DNA from: Oscillospiraceae bacterium
Lineage (GTDB): Bacteria; Bacillota; Clostridia; Oscillospirales; CAG-272
Length of the DNA stretch: 64,000 nt
Assembly (NCBI GenBank): GCA_015063905.1
Contig: SVTF01000006.1
Span: forward strand, 1-64,000
Direction of reading: 5' to 3'
In this document: positions 34,401 through 41,201 of the stretch, piece after piece
Position numbering within the stretch: position 1 is the stretch's first letter
How the letters are laid out: every line of letters starts with the position of its first letter
Program-made: the position numbers and the translations under genes
Notes under the pieces: generated by a model
What the model saw: the letters and a program-made list of their open reading frames with translations, nothing else
Databases searched by the model: none
What the model was told of the DNA's origin: nothing

Positions 34401-34856
34401 AATAGCTCTTGCGTCTCTTTCGGTAGCACTACCGGAATTGAGCAGAAGCTCAGCGTAGCTTCTTACGGAGAAGGTTTTTGTGTCACACGCGTTAAGTCCG
34501 CCGGATGTCTTGGGAGTAACCTTAACGTCGTAACCCATTTCTGCCGCAGCAAGACGTACTCTCGCATAGTACATTCCTCTCGTCTCGTCATACACGAGGT
34601 CCACAGTTTCCGTGCGTTCCTCAGAGTATCCATCCATGACGACAACGTCTGCGGTTTTTACGTTCTCAGCGTTTTCGGGGGTAATCTCGTACCAGAAGAG
34701 CATGTTGATCTTACCGTCCGTGGTTACCTGAACACCCTTGAACGTAGCCGTGTCAGTAGCCAAAATGATAACAACTGCCGCGATCGCGATCAGAGCCGCA
34801 AGCACGATAGCCGTGATTATCACTCTTGGCTTTTTGAAAATCGTTTTCGTGTTCAT
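28488..34856 (-). CDS. Giant modular surface protein 1 (2122 aa, seven modules)
   Basis: ATG 34856 follows AAGGAGA. A strong hydrophobic segment at residues ~12-33 is a signal peptide or anchor. Residues ~35-325 form an N-terminal region shared with giant protein 2. Seven related beta-rich modules begin near residues 364, 652, 892, 1139, 1380, 1673 and 1884. Each carries NYYSAPGQ (or a variant), an NGGxGxYxVxKMR strand, W(T/V)xYVIDI and DIAYFAIxDxWxE. Six linkers carry C-x2/3-H and C-x2/4-C pairs that could bind zinc. The C-terminus is a short Ala/Asp tail without sorting motif. It probably extends from the cell surface and may bind glycans, but that is inference. Peptide 2 follows by 21 nt. 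Confidence 0.85.
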   Translation of the reverse strand: MNTKTIFKKPRVIITAIVLAALIAIAAVVIILATDTATFKGVQVTTDGKINMLFWYEITPENAENVKTADVVVMDGYSEERTETVDLVYDETRGMYYARVRLAAAEMGYDVKVTPKTSGGLNACDTKTFSVRSYAELLLNSGSATERDARAIKAVLNYGQYANEYFKSQGMSFINTVVVNDGIYKRDTNPIIGMDSKLSANNKPTATVVDEFASLISDPKIEIVLEDSVELRLSYVWNGTTESHSGKQGEDGRWYVGGNYISTTGFATDHSADLVVNVNGVKAIDVSGASVLNCLSALKADADTYELALAMYNYYYWTNANVGPAVSQATCKHFMHYEPVEYGSEYSQPVCTFCGFKVNSVVHDEINYYSAPGQFNNYWATSGTTSSLNKDYFIQSYETDEDGTTYSRIYTWQSGQFEFTNGTATQATIGNSQTHSKTPDYKLNGGMGNYIVIKMRAGAANVGTLGSNGEWTYKDLHNIFNLGFTAPGATANSLTSRNGENYSDIYANQKVFNGWTIYVIDVAQMGNAAFAGKDLASIDMIDATMAFSGVNSVPTNGAVAGDVNGPDYRPGYTDIAYFAICDDMKEVYSIVGDETFLRTNWKNGSYDAYLTTDGDNTTCPDGVHFYDAPTKTCIECGATTTATLTENKVFTEEINLYTAPGTVKVNHAWSGSSQGVSYDEATGTLFQRININNGGATIPLTSAGHIDGTAHVTLNGGSGRFLILKMRTNAKQGLSLRLGTADAGGTLPNPGSYVARRENSILEKNAWTIYVIDLAKLSINTYKSQDTSVTKAVYGFMYGDGAGGVRFGEYVDIAYFAVVDTCAEIIDVIGKDTSYLYTNWDTVNHDKNKTAVDCVLNNHAISISGNTVNYKCEACGDVVHSVTTPTLGTAEGQVNFYAAPGLATPKWVASSYTQSAFVKSNGYTILMNDGDGFYARYGFGHTGASMYLKADTTTSSPYSNTVAKSGRYAVLRLRSPMVKRISLGVVNGSNAANDAVADTMYRQADFSEWTTYVIDLSQAGGKNYYTVGSNTSATMWLQTNNSASGYENAYITDPEKPWYLDVAYFAICDDWTAIESVVGEGEEVLFTTWNSLSNDMVRNSDGTCIEHRMVLTKDGNTYTYKCSNEVCGLTDSRTVSADVNYYSAPGQYHNFWGTYYKPMTGNNSEGQGYGAGYGVTGVNDYDAIEKQTFTRVYLNVGSQFEFTNGTSVPSSQSTLPEDTINGGMGRYIVLKARLHNVNQMSIGLGTGTLKAESNMKTRVNIATDVWITYVIDISKYNAAPFKVDETVQKVAASIQTKGGNTAGAYVDVAYFAICSDWDEIINVVGETEEVNYFTDFASGTPTTIVGGECTGDHTYVTVSTATEYSIECDICGTVKETHVIDDSINYYSAPGQAIQHYNSTPSLVIDDVDAGFAYTRINFSKSGSVRLHNQSSTNTMAVADDPIKGAGRYAVMKVRLGGTSLGQLKIGLYDGADTMPLYTTTVKTDGVVTGYTFGGPHTDILFDGASHVRGLTVQPIGEWVIYVVDLSTMTYTDTYFDSANPPTQNGDGTWNLNQRSYTFYDYTNDDLTNISVGLKIQNGAGAKETDYVDLAYFAIVDDWTEVSKVVGTDNTQIMYAANWSNADNDEYRNADGSCAEHRLSAPVITTNGNGDTVYTYTCRNANCGETYEVVSPAGVNYFSAPGQIVNNWGTANMPSLGGSCSVSNSLEGKKNALSYISAEEDMVYTQVNVYQGASFFMANGSVAAGTHTETTVDDSIDGMGKYIVLKMRNINNIKVGMGFETDTGKKIAWNSGEFRMNTADILSEEFVTYVIDVSGYVDPSATKIRFIIRSNEMEAVADARVDVAYLAIVDSWEEVKAVVGGGEEIIYTTNFNDETTGYKTTVMDASINYYSAPGQVITHYNTTNTLVSDGENGYTHIYFKESGSLRLHNNFNTTKMHIADDTISGGPGKMIVMKMYIGSKNLGRLKLGLYDGASELDWYSAPTETSAGNPNTDRFFDIASHVRTITDDMVGKWITVVVELDSLTRTSNNKLWYDLSNADMSTMSVGLKVANGIKGGEGRTGVLEDDYINLAYFAIVDNWTEVQTVVGTDTDVTYASKWSDSTVDVTKTAADIQALVDAEAAQ

Positions 34857-34900
34857 GATTTTCTCCTTGTAATATTTTTATTGCGGGGGCAAATAAATAC

Positions 34901-34954
34901 AAATAAAATTTCACCGTGTCTCTCGGTCGCATGGGACACCTCGAGATTTTATTT
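34901..34954 (-). promoter_or_regulatory. Long inverted repeat in the leader of giant protein 1
   Basis: AAATAAAAT (34901-34909) pairs with ATTTTATTT (34946-34954), and GTGTC with GACAC inside. It lies in the transcribed leader between promoter and ribosome site, so it can fold in the mRNA. It may affect stability or translation. Confidence 0.55.
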
Positions 34955-34967
34955 CTATAGTATATAT

Positions 34968-34996
34968 ATTATAGCACCCACCCCCTCCTTTGTCAA
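34968..34996 (-). promoter_or_regulatory. Consensus promoter of the giant-protein-1/peptide-2 unit
   Basis: Minus strand TTGACA, 17 bp, TATAAT: a perfect sigma-A promoter, with about 105 nt of leader. High constitutive expression is expected unless repressed. Confidence 0.92.
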
Positions 34997-35200
34997 GCAT
35001 TTTTTGCAAGATAAACCGCCTTTTCGTTCGTCATTTTTAACGAATTATCGACCAAAATTTGTTAATTATCCACAAAAATCGTCGTTTATTATCACTTGCT
35101 TAACTTTTTTTGGGGCGCAAATCTCAAGCGGCAGTGCTGTAAACCCAAGAAAGCGGTGACACAAACGCCAAAAAACGCCATCAAAGTTCTCAAATAACAT

Positions 35201-35226
35201 GGGCGGGAAGCAAAAGCCTCCCGCCC
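35201..35226. repeat. GC-rich hairpin before the 80-bp repeats
   Basis: GGGCGGGAAGC pairs with GCCTCCCGCCC (one mismatch) around AAAA, then TTTAA. The T-run is too short for a confident terminator call. Confidence 0.5.
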
Positions 35227-35467
35227 TTTAAGCGTTAGCAAATTGTTTACTTTCAATAGCAAAAACCGCAGATCAGTAAGCGTGCATAGTTCGCGCGATC
35301 CCCTACACTTTAAGCGTCAGCAAATCGTCTACTCTCAATAGCAAATTCACAGATCAACAAACGAGTGCAGGCAGCGTGACACACCACCTTTCACACGTTA
35401 GTCAAATCACCGCGCTCAGCAGCTAAAATCGCAGATCAGCTAACACGCATAGACTGCGCGGCGCTTC
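35226..35467. repeat. Three tandem degenerate ~80-bp repeats
   Basis: Units start at 35226, 35308 and 35388. The first 38 nt of units 1 and 2 differ at only four places, all T-to-C changes. The third unit is more degenerate but keeps the CTTT start, a CAAAT block and CGCAGATCAG. Unit length (80-82) is not a multiple of three and I see no reading frame. The rest of the gap (35000-35200) shows no gene. Confidence 0.7.
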
Positions 35468-35474
35468 ATCAAAA

Positions 35475-37241
35475 TCATCCTATCCGCTTGTTTCGCAAGC
35501 CCTTCGGATAATGGTTTTTAAGCACTCCGTCCGAAAGTACAGTCACACCGGCTAAAGACTCAAGCTCACCCAAAGCAGTATCTTTGTCCGTTAAGTCCTC
35601 ACCGTTTTTCATCTCTACGGCGGTGCAACCACTCGCATTTCCACCATCACACTCATAGCCGCCCGCCAAGCCGGCAACAGATTTGTTGGCACCAACAACA
35701 CAACCGCTAACCTTTCCGCCGCCGCACGCACATCCGCCGATGATAACAGCCGCCCAGCCATTTTCTGAGCCCGTAGGCGCGCAATAAGTGTCAGCCGAGC
35801 AGTGTTGCGAAACCGTTTGCGTACAAAGCTCGCCCAAACCGGCGTCATTCAGATACTCGACGTCCGAAAGTCGCAGCTCCTCTCCATAGAGATATTCGCG
35901 TGCACGTGCGCAGGTATTGGATATCAAGAGTCTTCGCTTAAAATCCATTCCATACGCGGAAAACAGCTGATGATGCGGAACAAATCTCCCCTTTATCGCT
36001 TCTCCCACGCAAACGCCGGGTGCTACGACTCCAAAATCCAACAGCTCGATCGACGGAGCAAGCCAGAGCTTGCCACCAAAAACTCGAAGCTCACCGCGAG
36101 GCATAGAATTCAGGTTTTCTTTCAAAAAAGCCTCGCCAAGCTCAAATAATTCAACACCTTGTTTATTTTGCGATGATTTGTTTGTTTTTTCACCTTTGTT
36201 TGAGCGTTTTTTGCTTGTATTTTTGCTGATTTTTTCGTCATTTTCGTTCAAAATCGTTAGCCGCTTATCATAAAGGTCCGCTTCGTTTCTATCACAGTTA
36301 CACTTGCGAAATAGCGCAATAAACTGCCCCTCACCGCGTGAAACGTGCGGATAAAAGCGTCTTGTTTTTGTCATATCATGCTCACAGTTTTCAAGCGTAA
36401 CACCATCAGACGTTATCATTTTGAGCCTCTCGGAAACGTCTATAAGCTCAAATTCGGGGTAATTATCAAGCAACCAAGCAACGTTTTCCTCGTTTTCCTC
36501 CGTGGCAAACGTACACGTGGAATAAAGGAGCATGCCTCCGCGTTTAACGCATCGAGCAACGTTTGCGAGTATTTCTCTCTGCCTTTCAGCACACATTTTC
36601 ACGTTTTCAATGCTCCATTCAAGTATCGCCTGCTCATTTTTTCGAAACATTCCCTCTCCCGAGCAAGGCGCATCACATAGCACAAGATCAAAATGCTCGG
36701 GGTATGCGCCGGATAACGTTGATGTGTCAACGTTTAAAATCACAGTGTTTTTACATCCTAAACGCTCGACGTTGCTCTGCAATATTCTGGCGCGTGAAGC
36801 ATCGTATTCATTCGCGACAACGACGCCTTCGGTGCCAACAGCCGCAGATAGCTGCGTCGTTTTACCTCCAGGTGCCGCGCAGCTATCCAGCACCGTCATT
36901 CCCGCGGAAAGCTCCACGGCAAGCACAGTCGACATAGCGGAAGGATCCTGCATATATATAGCGCCTGAATGATGCTCCGCAAGGCTTCCCGGGTATTTTT
37001 CATTTGTATAATAAGCATTTTGAACACATTTCATCGCCGTTCGGCCAATTACCGCACCGCTTGCCTCAAAGGCATCGGCAACACATGTCACATCATCGCC
37101 AACGCGGTCATCGCATCCAACCTTTATGCTATTTACGCGAAAAGCCTTGACAGCCTCGCCGTTTTCGATCTCATCAAAAAGCTTCTCGGCTTCATGTCCA
37201 AGAAGCCTTGTCATTCGTTCCTTAAATTTCTTAGGTAACAT
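35475..37241 (-). CDS. RsmF/NOP2-type rRNA m5C methyltransferase with a Cys/Gly-rich insertion
   Basis: 588 aa, longer than the ~450-470 aa usual for this family. Methyltransferase motifs are intact: LDSCAAPGGKTTQ (SAM binding), DAPCSGEGMFRK near residue 187 (releasing Cys), and STCTF near 243 (nucleophilic Cys). After a Lys/Asn/Ser-rich linker (~340-365) comes the RsmF C-terminal region with HHQLFSAYG and NHYPKGLR. Between those, about residues 490-555 form a Cys/Gly-rich stretch (GGCACGGGKVSGC) not expected in the family. GGAG lies 5 nt before the ATG. It follows the HAD gene by 32 nt in the same operon. Confidence 0.9.
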   Translation of the reverse strand: MLPKKFKERMTRLLGHEAEKLFDEIENGEAVKAFRVNSIKVGCDDRVGDDVTCVADAFEASGAVIGRTAMKCVQNAYYTNEKYPGSLAEHHSGAIYMQDPSAMSTVLAVELSAGMTVLDSCAAPGGKTTQLSAAVGTEGVVVANEYDASRARILQSNVERLGCKNTVILNVDTSTLSGAYPEHFDLVLCDAPCSGEGMFRKNEQAILEWSIENVKMCAERQREILANVARCVKRGGMLLYSTCTFATEENEENVAWLLDNYPEFELIDVSERLKMITSDGVTLENCEHDMTKTRRFYPHVSRGEGQFIALFRKCNCDRNEADLYDKRLTILNENDEKISKNTSKKRSNKGEKTNKSSQNKQGVELFELGEAFLKENLNSMPRGELRVFGGKLWLAPSIELLDFGVVAPGVCVGEAIKGRFVPHHQLFSAYGMDFKRRLLISNTCARAREYLYGEELRLSDVEYLNDAGLGELCTQTVSQHCSADTYCAPTGSENGWAAVIIGGCACGGGKVSGCVVGANKSVAGLAGGYECDGGNASGCTAVEMKNGEDLTDKDTALGELESLAGVTVLSDGVLKNHYPKGLRNKRIG

Positions 37242-37273
37242 CTACTCTCCAAATTAAACGTTGATTAGTCAAC

Positions 37274-37933
37274 TTATTTTGCGATATTTAAAAGCTCTGC
37301 AAGTCTATTATAAAGCTGCCGCGCGTCATCGGCGAAAATTTTAGCTCCCGCCGTTTCCAGAGCTTCTTTTGAATCATAGCCCCACGTCAATGCAACACAA
37401 GGGATACCTGCGTTTTTAGCCGTCTCAACATCAACGTGAGAATCGCCAACAAACACCGCTACATCGCATGAAACCTCTCTTATCACGTCAAGTGTCTTAG
37501 ATGGATCGGGCTTTCGCGCCGCGCCATTATAATCTCCGATTACACGAGAAAATTTTCCGGGGAAGAATCTGTCGCAGAGGTCAACCGAAATATCATGCAG
37601 CTTATTAGTCACTACCGCGCACTCTATCCCATTGCTGACAAGCTTTTCCAAGCACTCATTTATACCTTCATATACATATGTTCGCACCGCATAATTTTTA
37701 GAATAATATTCCGTGTATTTCGATATACATTCTCCAAGCAATCCATCGTCAAAGCAATCGCCGAGGGCTCTCTGTAGCATTTTTTTGGTGCCGTTTCCTA
37801 TAAACGTTCTGACCTCTCCCATCGTCCGCTTTGGTCTTCCAACCGATTCCACAGCGAAATTGACCGCGTCACAAAGATCGCCCAAGGTGTCAAGCAGCGT
37901 TCCGTCAAGATCAAAAATCACAAGCTTTTTCAT
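37274..37933 (-). CDS. HAD-superfamily phosphatase (phosphoglycolate phosphatase-like)
   Basis: 219 aa. HAD motifs: DLDGTLLDT (residues 8-16, nucleophile Asp), VVTNK (Thr of motif II), RKPDP (Lys of motif III) and VGDSHVDVETAKNAG (acidic motif IV). A helical cap lies between motifs I and II, as in Gph/PpaX proteins, which remove phosphate from phosphoglycolate or pyrophosphate. The exact substrate is not decided by sequence. AGGAG precedes the ATG and a consensus promoter lies at 37964-37992. It is first in an operon with the RsmF-type gene. Confidence 0.9.
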   Translation of the reverse strand: MKKLVIFDLDGTLLDTLGDLCDAVNFAVESVGRPKRTMGEVRTFIGNGTKKMLQRALGDCFDDGLLGECISKYTEYYSKNYAVRTYVYEGINECLEKLVSNGIECAVVTNKLHDISVDLCDRFFPGKFSRVIGDYNGAARKPDPSKTLDVIREVSCDVAVFVGDSHVDVETAKNAGIPCVALTWGYDSKEALETAGAKIFADDARQLYNRLAELLNIAK

Positions 37934-37963
37934 TTCACACGCTCCTATGTCATTAACAGAGTA

Positions 37964-37992
37964 ATTTTACAACTTTTTTCGCGTCTTGTCAA
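37964..37992 (-). promoter_or_regulatory. Promoter of the HAD/RsmF operon
   Basis: Minus strand TTGACA, 17 bp, TAAAAT, about 30 nt before the start codon. Confidence 0.88.
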
Positions 37993-37999
37993 CCGATAA

Positions 38000-38027
38000 C
38001 AAAAAATAACGCGGCACGCCGCGTTAT
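38000..38027 (-). terminator. Terminator of the two-component-system operon
   Basis: Minus strand ATAACGCGG pairs with CCGCGTTAT around a small loop, followed by TTTTTTG. Confidence 0.88.
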
Positions 38028-38035
38028 CTTTCCGT

Positions 38036-38416
38036 TTATTTCATCAATTCGTCAGTCAGACGTAATATCTCGGGCGCAACCTTCTTTCTCTGCGCCTTAA
38101 CGATGGCAGAGTAGATGGGATACGCCAGCGAAACTATGGCAATGCCAACAATGCCAACCGCGACGCCATAGATAAAGTATTCATAAGGTCCTACCATACA
38201 TATAGACATTCCGCCGCCCATGATAATGGTGCCAATTGTACCGATAGCTATTGACCAAGCCGTTCCTTTCCGGGTCACGCTTTTGTCAAGACGGCGCAGT
38301 CTTTCCATCTTGTCCTCAGAGGGAGGCGCGTATTTATCGCGTATCTTTTTGATCTCCGACTGCTCGCGCGCCGAATAAGTATAGGAAAAATTGTTATTCT
38401 GATTGTTGTTGTCCAT
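38036..38416 (-). CDS. Small two-helix membrane protein, unknown function
   Basis: 126 aa. An Asn-rich start is followed by YSAREQSEIKKIRDKY and MERLRRLDKSVTRKG, then two hydrophobic segments (about 52-73 and 79-100). I recall this as a widespread Clostridia family, sometimes labelled dihydropteridine reductase without support; I would not use that name. GGAG lies 6 nt before the ATG. It is the last gene of the regulator/kinase/membrane-protein operon, 14 nt after its neighbour. Confidence 0.8.
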   Translation of the reverse strand: MDNNNQNNNFSYTYSAREQSEIKKIRDKYAPPSEDKMERLRRLDKSVTRKGTAWSIAIGTIGTIIMGGGMSICMVGPYEYFIYGVAVGIVGIAIVSLAYPIYSAIVKAQRKKVAPEILRLTDELMK

Positions 38417-38430
38417 ATTATCTCCGTTTT

Positions 38431-39321
38431 TTACTGTAGAGGATTTTTATTGTCAAACGTTTTAATCTGCTTTGTCGATCTAACTATCATGGATATTGCC
38501 AGAGCCAGAACAACAGCAACCACTGCCGCCCCCGACAGGCCTCCCATCAATTGTCTGAACCCATCGCCCTCAGCCTGCCCGAACGTCGCGAGCATCGCAT
38601 CTTCAAGCGTCAGCATAGATACGAGAGCCGACACAAAGCTTATAGCCTTGGACGCGGAAAAAACCGGGCTATGATATTTTCTGTACTTAACGATATTCAC
38701 TATTGCAACGGTCATGGTTGTAAAAGTAAACGCAGCAAGCATTATAGTCATTATTTCGCCGTTTACCGTAGTTTTGGAATAGGCGGTAACGTAGGCAATA
38801 ATGACAACAAACGCGAGGTTCATAAGGACAAGCCCTATTCCGCACATTCGGTATATCAGCACCTCGCGGAACTGCTTTTCGCCCGGGGCAAACTTCATCG
38901 TGTGATTCAGCAGGCACGCTTTCATAAAGGCAAGCAAAAAGTAATATGCAGCAAGCGAGTAAAACCACGCGGAGTTATTATATATACCGAGCGCCAGCTG
39001 AAACACAGAATATAAAGCGTTATAAGCAAGCGTTCCGCCAAGAGACAGCTTGATTTTCAGATGAGCATCGCCTTTTAGCTTTGACGCGTATTTATTGTTC
39101 TCAATAAACTTCTTTATCCACTTGATCATATTGGGGATCCTGAAGCACACGATCATAAGCGTATATGCCGAAATGACGTAGGATATATAATTTACAGCAT
39201 CATTGTCGGGAACAAAGACAAAGGCATATACCAAAAGAGCAACGGCGACAGGACACAAAAGGAACACTATGGGTAAATAAGGATAGGCTATAGCCTTAAG
39301 TATTTTTTTGAATTTTTCCAC
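38431..39321 (-). CDS. Polytopic membrane protein linked to a two-component system
   Basis: 296 aa from a GTG at 39321, with AGGAGG seven nt upstream. It has about eight hydrophobic segments, a Lys-rich N-terminus and a short polar tail. I do not recognise the family. It begins 1 nt after the histidine kinase stop, so it is almost certainly co-translated with it. It may be a sensory partner or a target of the system; neither is shown. Confidence 0.8.
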   Translation of the reverse strand: MEKFKKILKAIAYPYLPIVFLLCPVAVALLVYAFVFVPDNDAVNYISYVISAYTLMIVCFRIPNMIKWIKKFIENNKYASKLKGDAHLKIKLSLGGTLAYNALYSVFQLALGIYNNSAWFYSLAAYYFLLAFMKACLLNHTMKFAPGEKQFREVLIYRMCGIGLVLMNLAFVVIIAYVTAYSKTTVNGEIMTIMLAAFTFTTMTVAIVNIVKYRKYHSPVFSASKAISFVSALVSMLTLEDAMLATFGQAEGDGFRQLMGGLSGAAVVAVVLALAISMIVRSTKQIKTFDNKNPLQ

Positions 39322-39322
39322 C

Positions 39323-40393
39323 CTATCTCCTCCTTATCTTAACCGTAAATGTGCTTCCCTCTCCAAGAGTGCTTTGAACACTGATCTCGCCTCCCACAAT
39401 GTCAACAACTCGCTTGACAAGCGCCAATCCAAGGCCGTTTCCCTGGGTCGCGCGAGAGCTGTCACCCTGATAAAACTTTTCAAAAATATGTGCTCCGACG
39501 TCAGCGGACATTCCACATCCCGTGTCGGATACACTGACCTTAACATATTCCTCATCCGCAACCAGGGCGAGCGACACCAAGCCGCCTTTTTTAGTAAACT
39601 TAAAGGCGTTTGACAAAAGATTGTTCCACACAAGGCTCAAAAGCTCGGCATCCGCGCAAATGACGACATCGTCTTGTATAGCGGTTTCTATCTCTATTTC
39701 GGACGCTTCCCACACGTGCTCATACTGCAAAAGACATTCGCACAGCTGTTCTCCAAGATCATAGTCCTCAGCTTTCGGGTATATCTGCTGGTTTTCAAGC
39801 CTATTGAGCTTCAAAATATTCGTCATCATATCAGATAGCTTTTTTGATGCGTCCGTAATGTATCCCGCGTACTCGACCCGCTTTTCCTCGGAAAGACCGG
39901 GAGATTGCAGCAATCTTCCATAGTTTTGTATGACACTCAAAGGAGTTTTCATCTCATGCGACACGTTAGAAATAAAATCCGCCCGCAACGTTTCCACGCC
40001 CGAAAGCTCCTCAGCCATGCGATTGAAGCAATCTATGATCTCGTTGTAGCTTTCGTCCATCACCAGCCTTGACATAGGCTTGACTCTGGCATCGAAATCG
40101 CCTTCTATCATTTTGTTTGCCGCCTCGGCAATATGCTTGACCGAGCGCTCTGTAGTCAGTTTCTTCCGTATAGCGTCCACCGCAGTAAAGATCACACTGA
40201 TAAACACAACGTTTATAAATGTAAGCTTTGCGGCAACGGCAATGTTTTCCTTTGTCAGCTCCATTCCCGTCGTATTTGACAGCACCGTAATAAATAGCAG
40301 CGCCGCGCACGTAACCACAAACGAAACTATCAAGAAAAAGACCAAAAACTGACCGAGCGCCTTGAATATTGCCCTAAAAACATCGCTTCTCAT
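39323..40393 (-). CDS. Sensor histidine kinase
   Basis: 356 aa. Two hydrophobic segments (about 12-37 and 47-70) enclose only a short extracellular loop, so it may sense the membrane or a partner. Then a HAMP-like region, the phospho-acceptor VSHEMKTPL near residue 147, and the ATPase boxes NNLLSNAFKFT (N), DTGCGM (G1) and GNGLGLAL (G2). It starts 7 nt after the response regulator stop with a weak ribosome site, fitting coupled translation. Confidence 0.95.
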   Translation of the reverse strand: MRSDVFRAIFKALGQFLVFFLIVSFVVTCAALLFITVLSNTTGMELTKENIAVAAKLTFINVVFISVIFTAVDAIRKKLTTERSVKHIAEAANKMIEGDFDARVKPMSRLVMDESYNEIIDCFNRMAEELSGVETLRADFISNVSHEMKTPLSVIQNYGRLLQSPGLSEEKRVEYAGYITDASKKLSDMMTNILKLNRLENQQIYPKAEDYDLGEQLCECLLQYEHVWEASEIEIETAIQDDVVICADAELLSLVWNNLLSNAFKFTKKGGLVSLALVADEEYVKVSVSDTGCGMSADVGAHIFEKFYQGDSSRATQGNGLGLALVKRVVDIVGGEISVQSTLGEGSTFTVKIRRR

Positions 40394-40400
40394 AGTCTTA

Positions 40401-41072
40401 TCACTTAATAACCGCTTTATATCCGAGTCCGTGCACGGTAACTATCTCAAAATCGTCACATTGCGCAAGCTTGGAACGAAGCTTAGTCATATATACGTCC
40501 ACCGCTCTCGGTGTCGTTTCCGTATCAACGTCCCAGAACTCGTCCATCAGCTGACTTCTCGTAAAAGTCTTTTTAGGATAGGAGAGCAACTTGTAAAGAA
40601 TATTGAATTCTCTTTTTGTCAAGGATACCTCTTCTCCATCAAGATACGCGGTATATTCATCGGCATCCATGGTAAATTTACCCGCGGAAAGCTGCCTTGA
40701 CGACGCGATCTTTGCTCTGCGCAAAAGGGCGCCGATTCGCAAAAACAGCTCATCAAAATCTATAGGCTTGACCATATAATCGTCAACTCCTATACGGAAG
40801 CCCCTTTGCTTTGAGGCAATGTCGTCCTTCGCGGTCATAAACAGTATCGGTATGCTTTCGTTTATCGCTCTTACGTTTCTGGCAAACTCAAAACCGTCTA
40901 TTCTCGGCATCATTATGTCGGAGATTATCAGATCAAAAACATTTTCATACATAGCGTCAAAAGCCGCCTCAGCATCAAGACATCCTATAGCCTCATACCC
41001 GCTATTGCAAAGAAACGTACACACGCTGCGGTTAAGCGCCGCGTCATCCTCGACCACCAATATTTTGAACAC
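40401..41072 (-). CDS. OmpR/PhoB-family response regulator
   Basis: 223 aa from a GTG at 41072 (AGGGG nine nt upstream); the frame continues 14 codons further but without a better site. Receiver domain: acidic pair VVEDD, phospho-acceptor Asp in IISDIMMP near residue 52, switch Thr in MTAKDD, Lys in VKPID. The C-terminal winged helix ends VDVYMTKLRSKL...GLGYKAV. It pairs with the adjacent kinase and leads a four-gene operon with two membrane proteins. Confidence 0.95.
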   Translation of the reverse strand: MFKILVVEDDAALNRSVCTFLCNSGYEAIGCLDAEAAFDAMYENVFDLIISDIMMPRIDGFEFARNVRAINESIPILFMTAKDDIASKQRGFRIGVDDYMVKPIDFDELFLRIGALLRRAKIASSRQLSAGKFTMDADEYTAYLDGEEVSLTKREFNILYKLLSYPKKTFTRSQLMDEFWDVDTETTPRAVDVYMTKLRSKLAQCDDFEIVTVHGLGYKAVIK

Positions 41073-41148
41073 AGTCTTCTTCCCCTCTCCGTTTTTGTAC
41101 ATTTTAGCACGCAAATGTTAAGATTTTGTTTATTTTCTTGATAAAAAT

Positions 41149-41182
41149 CAAAAAAGGCGCGGGTCGGCTCAACCGTCGCGCC
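41149..41182 (-). terminator. Terminator after the Nudix gene (end of the nusA-infB operon)
   Basis: Minus strand GGCGCG pairs with CGCGCC, with an inner GGTT/AGCC-type stem, followed by TTTTTTG. Confidence 0.8.
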
Positions 41183-41201
41183 TATTTAGCTTGACTTTAT
41201 A

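Noticed and set aside
35226..35467. CRISPR array
   Set aside because: The ~80-bp units are contiguous and degenerate, without unique spacers, and no cas genes are present.
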